From: Halioglobus maricola
GTDB taxonomy: Bacteria; Pseudomonadota; Gammaproteobacteria; Pseudomonadales; Halieaceae
Assembly (NCBI RefSeq): GCF_009388985.1
Contig: NZ_CP036422.1
Span: 462,501-526,500 of the forward strand
Reading direction: 5' to 3'
Length of the DNA: 64,000 bases
How positions within the stretch are numbered: position 1 is the stretch's first letter; every line of letters starts with the position of its first letter. The notes under the pieces were generated by a model. The model had not been told where the DNA came from, did not search any database, and was given only the letters and a program-made list of their open reading frames with translations. Below are positions 19,143 through 27,009 of the stretch, in pieces. The translations under genes and the position numbers were made by a program.

Positions 19143-19817
19143 TCAGTATTCGCTGGAGAGGAATTCCAGCAGTTGGTCGCCAATGCCATCGCAGGCCGTG
19201 CCTTGCACCGGCGCAATGATGGGAATCGGGACCACGACTGCGGGCATATAGGATTGGCCGCTGGCAGTGGTATTCACACGGCCGACTTCTGCGCGGTCAG
19301 TGAAGTCCCAGATAACCGCCTCGTAGTCGGAATCGTCGCTCCAGGTGCCAAAGCCAAAGCAGCCCGCGCCGCCCGGGCCAATGCCGCAGGTCATGGAACC
19401 CATGGAGTCGGAGCGCTCGGTCTTGCCGTCGATCCAGATCATGTACTCGGTCTTCAGCTCCGCCATACGTTCGGCAACCGGCTCCTGCAGCAGCAGACGG
19501 TCGATATTCTGGGGGTGGAGCGGCGCGGTGCGCGGCTCGAACCAGGGGTAGAGAGAGTTTACGAACTCCAGTTCGCCAATCACTGTAATACTGCGGTCGC
19601 GGCTGGAAATATGGTCACCAACGCACTGAATGAAGTCTGGTTCGGTCTCGTAGTCGGCCGCGTGACGCCGGCCGAGAATGACCACAGTGGAGTCGCCGAT
19701 ACCTTCCACCGGTTCGTTGAAGACCATCTCGTCTACAGTCGAGGTGACGCATGCCGCGGTAGACAGGCCCGCGAGCAGAACGGTGGCTAATCGCAATAAA
19801 CGAGGGACTGCTCTCAT
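19143..19817 (-). CDS. Hypothetical lipoprotein of the ExbB/vWA operon (A)
   Basis: The 224-residue protein has a lipobox STAAC near residue 23. I do not recognise the family. The mature part begins VTSTVDEMVFNEPVEGIGDSTV and includes segments such as TVVILGRRHAAD, EYMIWIDGKTERS and a Gly/Cys-rich loop (TCGIGPGGAGCFGFG). The order of strands hints at a Rossmann-like or LpoB-like alpha/beta lipoprotein fold, but this is a guess. Its start overlaps the stop of the preceding lipoprotein gene by 4 bases (ATGA) and it ends 4 bases before the M48 start. Outer-membrane anchoring is expected from the residue after the Cys (Val, not Asp). Confidence 0.75.
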   Translation of the reverse strand: MRAVPRLLRLATVLLAGLSTAACVTSTVDEMVFNEPVEGIGDSTVVILGRRHAADYETEPDFIQCVGDHISSRDRSITVIGELEFVNSLYPWFEPRTAPLHPQNIDRLLLQEPVAERMAELKTEYMIWIDGKTERSDSMGSMTCGIGPGGAGCFGFGTWSDDSDYEAVIWDFTDRAEVGRVNTTASGQSYMPAVVVPIPIIAPVQGTACDGIGDQLLEFLSSEY

Positions 19818-20485
19818 AGTCCACTTTCCAGGGGCACGATACCGCGTTCATCGAGGAACACCTGTACCTGTGGCACACGGGTAAAATTGGTGGCGAAGTT
19901 GGCGCCGGCGTCGCGCAGCGCCATGACCGCAGCGAGATTGACTGCTGCCTGGTCACTCTGGAGGAATGCGGTGGGAGTTTTGCCGTAGGCGGTCATGGTC
20001 CAGTCGCCGATGGGCTCACCACCGGAGGTCACCAGCTTGAAGCGATAGCGCATCCAGATCTCGTAGACCTTGACGTTGGTGTGCGCAGGAATGGCGTACT
20101 GGAGTTCGTCGACTTCAGGAATGAGTACCGCGTCCACGAGTTGGTTCATCTGCTCCGGCCCGGGTTCTCCTTTCATGTGGATGGTTTCCACGAACATACC
20201 CTCCAGCAGCGTATCCCACATTGCTACCTGGGCCGCTCCGGTCTGCACAATCCAGCTTGAATCGGAGCGGGTCTTGGCCTCATCGAAAAATTCGTGGCCA
20301 CTGAATGTCTCCGGGTACCAGATCCCGAGTTTCATCGGTAACGGTTCGATCAACGGCGAGGGAAAGTTACCTTCCACGACGACCTTGGTCGGCCCGCAGC
20401 CCGCCAATAACAGCCCCAGCACTGCTAATAGCAGTAAGCGTAGGTCAGGGACGGAAATCGTTGAGCGCGACAAAAGTGCCTCCAT
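19814..20485 (-). CDS. Hypothetical lipoprotein of the ExbB/vWA operon (B)
   Basis: 223 residues with lipobox LLAGC near residue 30. The mature domain reads like small alpha/beta envelope lipoproteins. After VVVEGNFPSPLIEPLPMKLGIWY comes IQ-type text around QTGAAQVAMWDTLLEGMF, which recalls the LpoB/GNA1162/CsgG-related lipoproteins, though the match is only by feel. It overlaps the upstream vWA gene by 41 bases if the ATG is used. A TTG at 20473 has GGAGG five bases upstream and may be the real start. Probably outer-membrane anchored. Confidence 0.75.
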   Translation of the reverse strand: MEALLSRSTISVPDLRLLLLAVLGLLLAGCGPTKVVVEGNFPSPLIEPLPMKLGIWYPETFSGHEFFDEAKTRSDSSWIVQTGAAQVAMWDTLLEGMFVETIHMKGEPGPEQMNQLVDAVLIPEVDELQYAIPAHTNVKVYEIWMRYRFKLVTSGGEPIGDWTMTAYGKTPTAFLQSDQAAVNLAAVMALRDAGANFATNFTRVPQVQVFLDERGIVPLESGL

Positions 20486-21443
20486 TACGGTATGCCAGTT
20501 CTCTCATCAGTGTAGCGAAGCGAATGCCTGTCGTCTGCAGGTGTGGTGCTCGAATGTATTGTACGGGAAAGCCGACACCGTGGATTCTTACCAGGCGATT
20601 GCCGTTGGCGTCCGCGCGGTTGATTCTATCGACTGTGGCGACAACCTCGGCGATAGACTGGCCAGTGAATTCGTCGCCGAAAACATACAGGCTGATTTTT
20701 TTGCCGGGGTCGTAGAAGGTGCGAATCGCCGCGGTAATACCTTCCACCGGGCTGGAGTTGCTGAACACGTTCCAGTTGCGCAGGTTCTGCATGATCACGT
20801 TGCGCCGCCCGGGCGTGTCGGGAATCCACTGCCCGCGATAGCGGCTGAACATGTATTGCCCCATATCGTTCATCACCTGGATGCCTTTCACTTCCGGATA
20901 GATGCTGAGCGTGGCCTCGACCTCGCGGACCATGCGCTCCCAGGCGTAGGAGAACATTGAGCCAGATGTGTCGATGATGAAAATGATGTACTCGCTGTCG
21001 ACCGGGATGCCGCCGATCAGGTTGTTTTTTGACTGATACTCGCGGCCCAGTAGGCGCTCCATTTCTTCAGACAGTTGCTGTCTCGCTACAGCCAATTGGT
21101 CGGTGATGATCTCGTTGCTGCTCGTTTCGGTTTGCAGGCTGTCGTAACGCGAGCGGGTGGCGGCGAGCTTGCCCCGCAGGATAGCAATGCGCTCGTCGTG
21201 CTCGGACAATTGTTCGTGCTTGGCGTTCAGGTCGCGATTGAGAATGACGGTCTCGCCGCGGATCTCATGCACTTGCTCCTGCAACTCGGCGAGCTTGCCC
21301 TCGAGGTTGACGGTGGATGCCTCGATGATCTGTGGCTGCACCGTCTTGGTGATCATGAGCAGCAGAATAACCGCGCCAAAGCCGCAGCAGATGACGTCGA
21401 GAAACGACAGTGAGAATTCTTCAGGCGTTCTACGTTTCGCCAT
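20445..21443 (-). CDS. Membrane-anchored vWA protein with ExbD/TolR-like N-terminus (paralogue 2)
   Basis: From ATG 21443 the protein is 332 residues. One transmembrane span (about 13-33) starts FLDVICCGFGAV, with Asp16 at its head, the position of the proton-carrying Asp in ExbD, TolR and MotB. A coiled coil follows (about 46-135), then a von Willebrand A domain with MIDAS motif DTSGS (158-162). The ATG shares one base with the stop of paralogue 1 (TGATG) and has AAGGA upstream; TTG 21452 is less likely. The vWA domain should lie in the periplasm. See the finding on the stator-like complex. Confidence 0.85.
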   Translation of the reverse strand: MAKRRTPEEFSLSFLDVICCGFGAVILLLMITKTVQPQIIEASTVNLEGKLAELQEQVHEIRGETVILNRDLNAKHEQLSEHDERIAILRGKLAATRSRYDSLQTETSSNEIITDQLAVARQQLSEEMERLLGREYQSKNNLIGGIPVDSEYIIFIIDTSGSMFSYAWERMVREVEATLSIYPEVKGIQVMNDMGQYMFSRYRGQWIPDTPGRRNVIMQNLRNWNVFSNSSPVEGITAAIRTFYDPGKKISLYVFGDEFTGQSIAEVVATVDRINRADANGNRLVRIHGVGFPVQYIRAPHLQTTGIRFATLMRELAYRNGGTFVALNDFRP

Positions 21444-22534
21444 CAGGGCCAATCCTTTGAAGGGCTAAGTAGTGAGCCGCGCGTTAATTGAGCCAACTGC
21501 CAGAACTCGGAGGCTGCCATTGGGTCGCCTTCCATCGGCGCCAGGATGATATTAACCGGCACGCCGGGAGGCAGTTGCTTGATGGCCTCGCGGTAGTGCC
21601 TGAGCCGCGCCTGACCACTCACCTTGCTGCCTTTGGGGCCGCCGCGACCCTGGGTCGGGAGACCATCGGTGATCAGGAAAATATTGTCGGGCGCCGGTGC
21701 CAGTCGTTGTAAAGCCAGAAACGCATTTTCGAGACTGGTGCCCCCTGCCGGGGTGAGCTTGTCGAGACGGGCGGTGATGTCTTCCAGCCTAGCCTGGTCG
21801 GCGACTTCCAGCCACTTGCCCGCTGTTTCGGGCACAGCCCATGTCGCCTGGGTATTGAAGGTGATGAGTTGGTAATCGGCGTTGACCGGTAGTTGGGCGG
21901 TCAGCCAGTTCACGGTATTGACGGCACGGGTCCATTTGTCCGCTTTGCGTTGCAGCGCGGGGTCCATATTGCGCAGGCGGATAATGTTGACCAGTCGGTC
22001 GGCGAGCATACTGGCCGACGCATCCAGCAGGATGGCGATATTGCGTCCGCCCAGGTTCAGCCCAGTGAGGTACTGGCGGTTGCCTTCGCCCAGGTAGGAG
22101 CGGGCACTGCGGCCGCCGTCTTCTTGCGCCGCCGATTGCATTTTTTTGAGCTCGGATTCCAGTGCCAGAATCTCTGCCTTGAGTGCGTCGATGTCGTCAT
22201 CGTCGTCATAGCCGTCGGCGCGCAGGGTCTCGATCAGCGCCTCGTATTCTTCTATATCGTCATTGATTCGAGTGGCCAGGCCCTGGGCCTCGACCATTTG
22301 CAGGTCCGTGTCCGAGAGTGTGTTGCGCAGGCGTACCAGGCCCTCCTTGCCTTCGAGCACTTCCTCCTCGAGGAAATTCACTTCCGACATCAGGTCCTGG
22401 TTCAGGTCTTGGGTCTTTACTTCGATCGAGTGGTCGATGATCAGGAACACCAATACAACGGCGCCGAATCCGCAGGACATGATGTCGAGGAAACTCAGGT
22501 TGAAGGTGGTGAACTCGCGCTTGCGCCTGGCCAC
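21443..22534 (-). CDS. Membrane-anchored vWA protein with ExbD/TolR-like N-terminus (paralogue 1)
   Basis: This 363-residue paralogue starts at GTG 22534 with GGGAG upstream. The single span (about 14-34) begins FLDIMSCGFGAV, nearly the same motif as paralogue 2, with Asp17. A long acidic coiled coil (about 38-136, including a run DDDDD near 110-114) precedes the vWA domain with DASAS (171-175), GGTS near residue 268 and a DGLPT loop near 291. The motifs are consistent with metal-dependent ligand binding. It starts 3 bases after the Hsp70-like gene. The pair probably forms a heterodimer in the membrane. Confidence 0.85.
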   Translation of the reverse strand: MARRKREFTTFNLSFLDIMSCGFGAVVLVFLIIDHSIEVKTQDLNQDLMSEVNFLEEEVLEGKEGLVRLRNTLSDTDLQMVEAQGLATRINDDIEEYEALIETLRADGYDDDDDIDALKAEILALESELKKMQSAAQEDGGRSARSYLGEGNRQYLTGLNLGGRNIAILLDASASMLADRLVNIIRLRNMDPALQRKADKWTRAVNTVNWLTAQLPVNADYQLITFNTQATWAVPETAGKWLEVADQARLEDITARLDKLTPAGGTSLENAFLALQRLAPAPDNIFLITDGLPTQGRGGPKGSKVSGQARLRHYREAIKQLPPGVPVNIILAPMEGDPMAASEFWQLAQLTRGSLLSPSKDWP

Positions 22535-22537
22535 GGT

Positions 22538-23896
22538 TTAACTCCCGGCTGGCAGCACTTCGATCAGACGCAGGCTGGTGCCGTCGGCTGTGACGATTTC
22601 ATCGCCGGTGGCGAGGGCCTGGCCAATGCGCCAGGTCTGGCCGTTGACCTGCACCGGTGCCGGTGAGCGGATCAACCAGTTGCCATCGCGCATGTAGAGC
22701 GTGACGTCTGCTGCAACGATAGTCCCTGCCGGATCGAGAGGTGAGGCGGTACTGGCGGCGAGGATGTGACTGGGGCCTTCAGCTGGCCCAGCTAAGACTG
22801 CCGCCTCGTGAGCAGGCTCGGGTGCCGGTTCTGGCGTGGGCTCTGATGTTGGCTCGGGCCTGGTCTCTGCTATCGGTTCCGGTTCCGGTTCCGGTTCCGG
22901 TGCTGGCTCGGGTACTGGCGCAGAAGCCACCAGTCTTGGCAGTCGTTCGACAAAACTCAAGCCAGCGTCGCCGGCGCGCAGCACGTCACCGTGTTCGCTG
23001 GCGGCCTGCCAGCAGGCATCGCCCTCGGTAGGAGTGATGCCGGGCAAGCGTTGTTGCGCGCCGGGCAGCAGCGCCAACAGCGGTTCCACCAGCAACGTGG
23101 CCTGGCTCGCATGGGTGCCCATCGCTGTGGTGGCGGTTTCGAAGAGTTTGTTGCCACAGGGCGCGAGATCATCACGGCCGAGGCGGGCCCGATAGCCCTG
23201 CACTTCAATATTGGTTTCTGTCTCACTGGCCAGAGCGCGCAGGACATCCGGCACGCAGTCATAGAGCGTCTGTTCGGTGGCGGCCTTGCGGCGCGGGTCG
23301 AACCGGGTCTGACGAATAAACTGGGCCGCCAGGACCTCGACAATGCGCTCCTGTATTTGGAGCAGGCCGCAGCCCGGCAGCGCCTGGGAACGGGCGACGG
23401 TCACGTCGTCGGCCCCGCTGTTCAGTTCACAGAGCACTGCCTGGTGAAGTTGAATTTCCAGATGGTAGCTGGGCCCGTCGCCAACGTAGGCACTGCCGAG
23501 CAGCGCACTGCGGTTGACCAGGCCGACCACTTCAAATGGACATTGCTGGACGATGCCGAGCAATAGCGACAGCTGCTCCCGGCCCATGGTGGCTGGCGCG
23601 GCGAGCAGAATTTCAGCGGGCGCTCCCGCCTGACGATGGAGTTCGAGAAGGTGACCGTGCACAAGGTCGGCAGTGTGCCGGGCCGGGCCCAGTGGTGGCT
23701 GCAGCGGCTCTGTATTCAACTGCCACCAGTATCGGGTGTTGACCTTGCGCGGTTCCAGCCGCGCCGCAGCGCGGGCGCCGGTGCCATAGCGATAGTCCTT
23801 GCCCTGCAGCAGGGCGTAGCCGGGGCTGGGCTGTGTGCCTTCCTCGTGCCACAGGCGCAGATTGCAGTCGTTGATATCCAGTAACGCAACGGCCAT
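22538..23896 (-). CDS. Hsp70/actin-like ATPase-fold protein with PEP-rich linker
   Basis: This is a 452-residue protein with no signal peptide. The N-terminal 310 residues look like an Hsp70/actin-type fold. A DxN phosphate loop (LLDINDCNLRLW) comes first, then ILLAAPATMGREQLSLLL and GLVNRSALLGSAY, the latter two like Hsp70 strands before and after the second phosphate loop. Catalytic residues are only partly evident, so ATPase activity is uncertain. A linker of Pro-Glu repeats (about 330-375, partly coded by four GGTTCC hexamers on the plus strand) leads to a C-terminal beta domain with an FHA-like texture. It ends 3 bases before the vWA gene and begins 1 base after the ExbB-like gene. Confidence 0.7.
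   Translation of the reverse strand: MAVALLDINDCNLRLWHEEGTQPSPGYALLQGKDYRYGTGARAAARLEPRKVNTRYWWQLNTEPLQPPLGPARHTADLVHGHLLELHRQAGAPAEILLAAPATMGREQLSLLLGIVQQCPFEVVGLVNRSALLGSAYVGDGPSYHLEIQLHQAVLCELNSGADDVTVARSQALPGCGLLQIQERIVEVLAAQFIRQTRFDPRRKAATEQTLYDCVPDVLRALASETETNIEVQGYRARLGRDDLAPCGNKLFETATTAMGTHASQATLLVEPLLALLPGAQQRLPGITPTEGDACWQAASEHGDVLRAGDAGLSFVERLPRLVASAPVPEPAPEPEPEPEPIAETRPEPTSEPTPEPAPEPAHEAAVLAGPAEGPSHILAASTASPLDPAGTIVAADVTLYMRDGNWLIRSPAPVQVNGQTWRIGQALATGDEIVTADGTSLRLIEVLPAGS
22875..22900 (+). repeat. Short GGTTCC hexamer repeat inside the Hsp70-like gene
   Basis: Four consecutive GGTTCC units (plus strand) encode Pro-Glu pairs of the linker on the minus strand. The unit is six bases, so unit-number changes would lengthen or shorten the linker without shifting the frame. 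Confidence 0.7.
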
Positions 23897-23897
23897 A

Positions 23898-24692
23898 TCA
23901 GTTCACCAGGTGGCGCATCAGGCGCTTGTCGGCGTAGCGTTGGCTGTCCAGTACCAGGCGCTCTTGCGAGAGCTGCAACTGGTGCAGGCAGAACATGATA
24001 ATGATCGACAGTACCAGGGCGACGAAGGTGCTATTGAACGCTACCCCGAGGCTGACGGTAACCCCGGAGATGTCGCCCTCGACTGCCTTGTAGGCCTGAC
24101 CCAGAGCGTCGCCGATACCGCGTACGGTGCCGATAAACCCGATGGATGGAATGGCCCAGGCGATATAGCGCACCATGGACAGTTCTGAATCCAGTCGGTC
24201 AGATTCAATTTCACAGCTCTCTTTCACGGTGTCAGACACCGCCTGGATACTGCCGGTGGTGGCGAAGCGTTGCAGTGCAGCGAGCAGCGTGCGCGGCAAC
24301 AGGAAGTCTTGTTCCTGCTCGGGCAGAGCCTCCAGCGATCGACTGTACTCGCGAGCGTCCTCCGGCAACACGCTGGTTCCCTCGGGGATGTCCAGCAAGC
24401 GGCGGTCGAGAATGGCGTGTTCCTGCATTGTGCGCCGGCCCTTGTAGCCCATTATGGCCAGTGCCCACAGCAGCAGGATAAAACAGGCCTCCTGTTCGAA
24501 GTCGCGGATGACCACGGCAATAGTGCGCTCAGGCACATAGTCCTCACCGCTGGCCTGGAGTTCCATTTCCTTTTGGATCTGGACTTCCGCAGCCGGGCGG
24601 ATGGCGCCGACATAAACCGCGTGCACCACGATCACCGCAATGAGCAGGGCGAACAGTTGGAAGATAAATTCGGATGACATCCGTCGTTTCAT
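23898..24692 (-). CDS. MotA/TolQ/ExbB proton channel family protein
   Basis: 264 residues with four likely membrane spans: 9-31, 69-86, 173-196 and 213-237. The third contains IPSIGFIGTVRGIGDAL, the family signature (GFxGTVxGI). The fourth contains GVAFNSTFVALVLS, where TolQ/ExbB carry the conserved Thr facing the channel. The cytoplasmic loop (about 87-170) is large. By family knowledge it should assemble as a pentamer around a dimer of single-span partners, driven by H+ or Na+ flow. Here the only candidates for partners are the two vWA proteins just downstream. No ExbD, TolR, or OmpA-type MotB is nearby. Confidence 0.93.
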   Translation of the reverse strand: MKRRMSSEFIFQLFALLIAVIVVHAVYVGAIRPAAEVQIQKEMELQASGEDYVPERTIAVVIRDFEQEACFILLLWALAIMGYKGRRTMQEHAILDRRLLDIPEGTSVLPEDAREYSRSLEALPEQEQDFLLPRTLLAALQRFATTGSIQAVSDTVKESCEIESDRLDSELSMVRYIAWAIPSIGFIGTVRGIGDALGQAYKAVEGDISGVTVSLGVAFNSTFVALVLSIIIMFCLHQLQLSQERLVLDSQRYADKRLMRHLVN

Positions 24693-24701
24693 TTATAAGT
24701 C

Positions 24702-24941
24702 CTATATGTCCACCGGGAAGGATACGGACAGATCTTCTGAGATTTGTTCCGATGCTTCGTAATCAAAAGGCGAGCCACGCTCACTGAGGTTCGCGTCACT
24801 CTCGGCGTTGGTTGACGCAGGCTCGGCAGTGTCTGTTTCAGGTGGCTCATCGTCGGCGTCTTGTGCCGTGGCGATGTTCGTGCCAAACAGCATCAAAACC
24901 GCGGCCAGCAGCGTAAGTTGGCGCAATGGTTGTCTACTCAT
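24702..24941 (-). CDS. Small secreted acidic protein in the ExbB/vWA operon
   Basis: 79 residues from ATG 24941, which overlaps the stop of the PEGA/FGE-like gene by 8 bases. A signal peptide (MSRQPLRQLTLLAAVLML..., cleavage after ATAQ near residue 27) is followed by an acidic, Thr/Glu/Asp-rich mature peptide of about 50 residues that is probably disordered. No family is recognised. Its position, immediately before the ExbB-like gene (9 bases), suggests a periplasmic accessory or adaptor. A frame from 24989 also exists but would overlap the upstream gene more. Confidence 0.7.
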   Translation of the reverse strand: MSRQPLRQLTLLAAVLMLFGTNIATAQDADDEPPETDTAEPASTNAESDANLSERGSPFDYEASEQISEDLSVSFPVDI

Positions 24942-27009
24942 CTGCATACCGCGCCACTCTGAAACCGACATCGTCGCGCCCACCGGCACCGTAGTCGCGA
25001 TAGCTCAAGCGCAATTCACCGATGCGACTGTGCGACCAGCTCGCGCCGCGAATCACGTAGTTGTCGCCGGTTTGAGCGCCCAGCGGGTCGGTGACTGTGG
25101 TGCCGTCAGCGCTGGGAATGGTGTAAACGTCGTGCACCCACTCCGCCACGTTGCCGCCCATATCGTATAGGCCGCGGTGGTTGGGCTGGTAAGAGCCGAC
25201 GGGAGCGCTCACCACATGACCGTCTTTGTAGCCGTTGAGAATGCGCCCGGTGACATAGGCCGATGTATTGTCAGCATAGTTCTCGGCAGTGGCGGGCGGC
25301 GGGAAGGCCGAGCCCCAGGGAAATTTCAGCAGGCTGCCGTTGAAGGTGCGCGCCGCCCAGGCCCACTCGGCCTCGGTGGGCAGCCGGTAGCCAGTAGATG
25401 AGGGATTGAAGCCGGTGATCACGCCCTGGTTCTCCCGGTAGAAGGCTGGCAGGCCTTCCCGTTTGCTGAGCCAGTTGCAGAATGAGGCGGCTTGTTGCCA
25501 GCTCAGGGCGACGGCGGGCTGATCGTTGCGGTTGAGGCTGTTCCCCTCTATCTGGCCGGACTTGTGGTCCGCCTGGTAGGCGCGGAACTGGGCGTTGGTG
25601 ACCTCGGTTGTCTGCAGGTAGAACATGCGTCGGAGTGAGACCGGATGCATGACTTCATTGGCCCTGCGGCCCGCCTCGCGGCGCGATGCGCCCATGCTGA
25701 AATCTGCCATACCTGATTCTTGCGGGTTGAAGAGTACCAGGGTCTGGCCCAACGCGGTCTCAAGCTCTGGCTTGTTGCGCGCCAGGCGGGCTTCATTTTC
25801 CGTTTGCAGGGTGATGGAGACCTGTTGCAGCAGGCCCGGACGAGGTGTCACTGTTTGAATCTGGGACGCATACCCCGGTAGGGAGACCTCGATGCGGTGT
25901 GCGATCGCCGGCAGTTCGAGTGTGCGACTGCCCTTGCCCATCGCGCGGCCGTTGACGCGCAGCTCGGCGCTGGCAGGGGATATCCTGAATTTCACATCCC
26001 CTTTTCTGGCCTTGAGTACAACCGTACGTTCCTCGGTTTGCGCTGCGGCCAGCTCGATCGTTTCACTGCGGCGGTCGTAACCTGGCTTGGACAGGGCGAT
26101 GCGGTGCTTAAGGCCCGGCTCAATGGTCAGTTGCAGTGGCGTCTGGCCCTGGAATTCACCATCCATGGTGACGTTGGCGCCGGCGGGATCGCTGTTGAGG
26201 GAGAGAATGCCCGCGGCGGGTTCCAACTCGATTGTGCCCAGCGTGTCGTCCATGCCGGCGGTCACGGTCAACGCTGTGTCCCATGTTGTGTAGGCCGCCC
26301 GGCTGAGCTGCAGCTGGCGCTCGCCCTGCAGGAGTTCAACGGTGGCCGGTGTCTGGCCGACCACTTCGCCGTCGATCAGGATGTCCGCGCCCTGGGGCAC
26401 TGAGTCGATGCTGTAGCTGGCCCAGGCGGGAAGCAATGCAAAACTTAACTGCTGGGCCTGGTTGCGGCCGGTGATCTCGATCTCCCGTGACTGCGCAAAA
26501 TAGCGGGGCGAGGTGATTTCGAGCTGGTGCACACCCGCTTCTACCGGCAGTTCCAGCAGCGGCGTCTTGCCGATGCTCTCGCCATCAAGCAGTAGCTCAG
26601 CCCCGGCAGGGGAAGAATCGATGCTCAGCAGGCCGGGCAGGGGGGCGAGCACCAGTGTGGTGCGCTGGTTGTCGGCGTCGCCTACAGTGACCTCGGTGGT
26701 GAGCGGGTGGTAGCCCGGCGCAGTTGCCGACACCTCGTACTGGCCCGGGCGCAACAGGTAGCGATCACCGAAAGGGATGGCCAGCCCTGACACATCGACC
26801 TCTGCGTCGGTCTCGGCTTCAACGGTGATGTCGAGTGAGCGCGAACTCAGCACAAACGCCATGGGCAGGATAAACAGGATTGCTGCGCCAGCCAGCACCC
26901 ACCGTGTAGTGTTGCGTTTTACAGGGGCAGCCGGCGCGGCAGCATCCAGCGGCTCGAAAGCGCTGGGCGTTATGCTCGCGGGCTGGATATCGTCCCTGTT
27001 CTCACTCAA
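24934..27009 (-). CDS. PEGA-repeat protein with C-terminal SUMF1/FGE-like domain
   Basis: A 691-residue protein, apparently starting at TTG 27009, which overlaps the stop of the TPR gene (TTGA). The first Met is only inside the membrane span, so a non-ATG start is needed. One span (about 36-55) is followed by five PEGA-type beta repeats (about 58-405), each with a G-x-TP or PGxxxV pattern such as DGESIGKTPLLELPVEAG. A sulfatase-modifying-factor domain occupies about 430-690 (YRLPTEAEWAWAAR, YDMGGNVAEWV, VIRGASW, GFRVAR). The Cys pair needed for formylglycine formation is absent, so it is probably a binding module. The bulk should face the periplasm. Confidence 0.88.
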   Translation of the reverse strand: MSENRDDIQPASITPSAFEPLDAAAPAAPVKRNTTRWVLAGAAILFILPMAFVLSSRSLDITVEAETDAEVDVSGLAIPFGDRYLLRPGQYEVSATAPGYHPLTTEVTVGDADNQRTTLVLAPLPGLLSIDSSPAGAELLLDGESIGKTPLLELPVEAGVHQLEITSPRYFAQSREIEITGRNQAQQLSFALLPAWASYSIDSVPQGADILIDGEVVGQTPATVELLQGERQLQLSRAAYTTWDTALTVTAGMDDTLGTIELEPAAGILSLNSDPAGANVTMDGEFQGQTPLQLTIEPGLKHRIALSKPGYDRRSETIELAAAQTEERTVVLKARKGDVKFRISPASAELRVNGRAMGKGSRTLELPAIAHRIEVSLPGYASQIQTVTPRPGLLQQVSITLQTENEARLARNKPELETALGQTLVLFNPQESGMADFSMGASRREAGRRANEVMHPVSLRRMFYLQTTEVTNAQFRAYQADHKSGQIEGNSLNRNDQPAVALSWQQAASFCNWLSKREGLPAFYRENQGVITGFNPSSTGYRLPTEAEWAWAARTFNGSLLKFPWGSAFPPPATAENYADNTSAYVTGRILNGYKDGHVVSAPVGSYQPNHRGLYDMGGNVAEWVHDVYTIPSADGTTVTDPLGAQTGDNYVIRGASWSHSRIGELRLSYRDYGAGGRDDVGFRVARYADE

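Noticed and set aside
22875..22900. Phase-variable repeat
   Set aside because: The unit is six bases and only four copies are present, so loss or gain would not shift the frame.
24934..27009. Active formylglycine-generating enzyme
   Set aside because: The Cys residues needed for the oxidation are missing and no sulfatase gene lies nearby.
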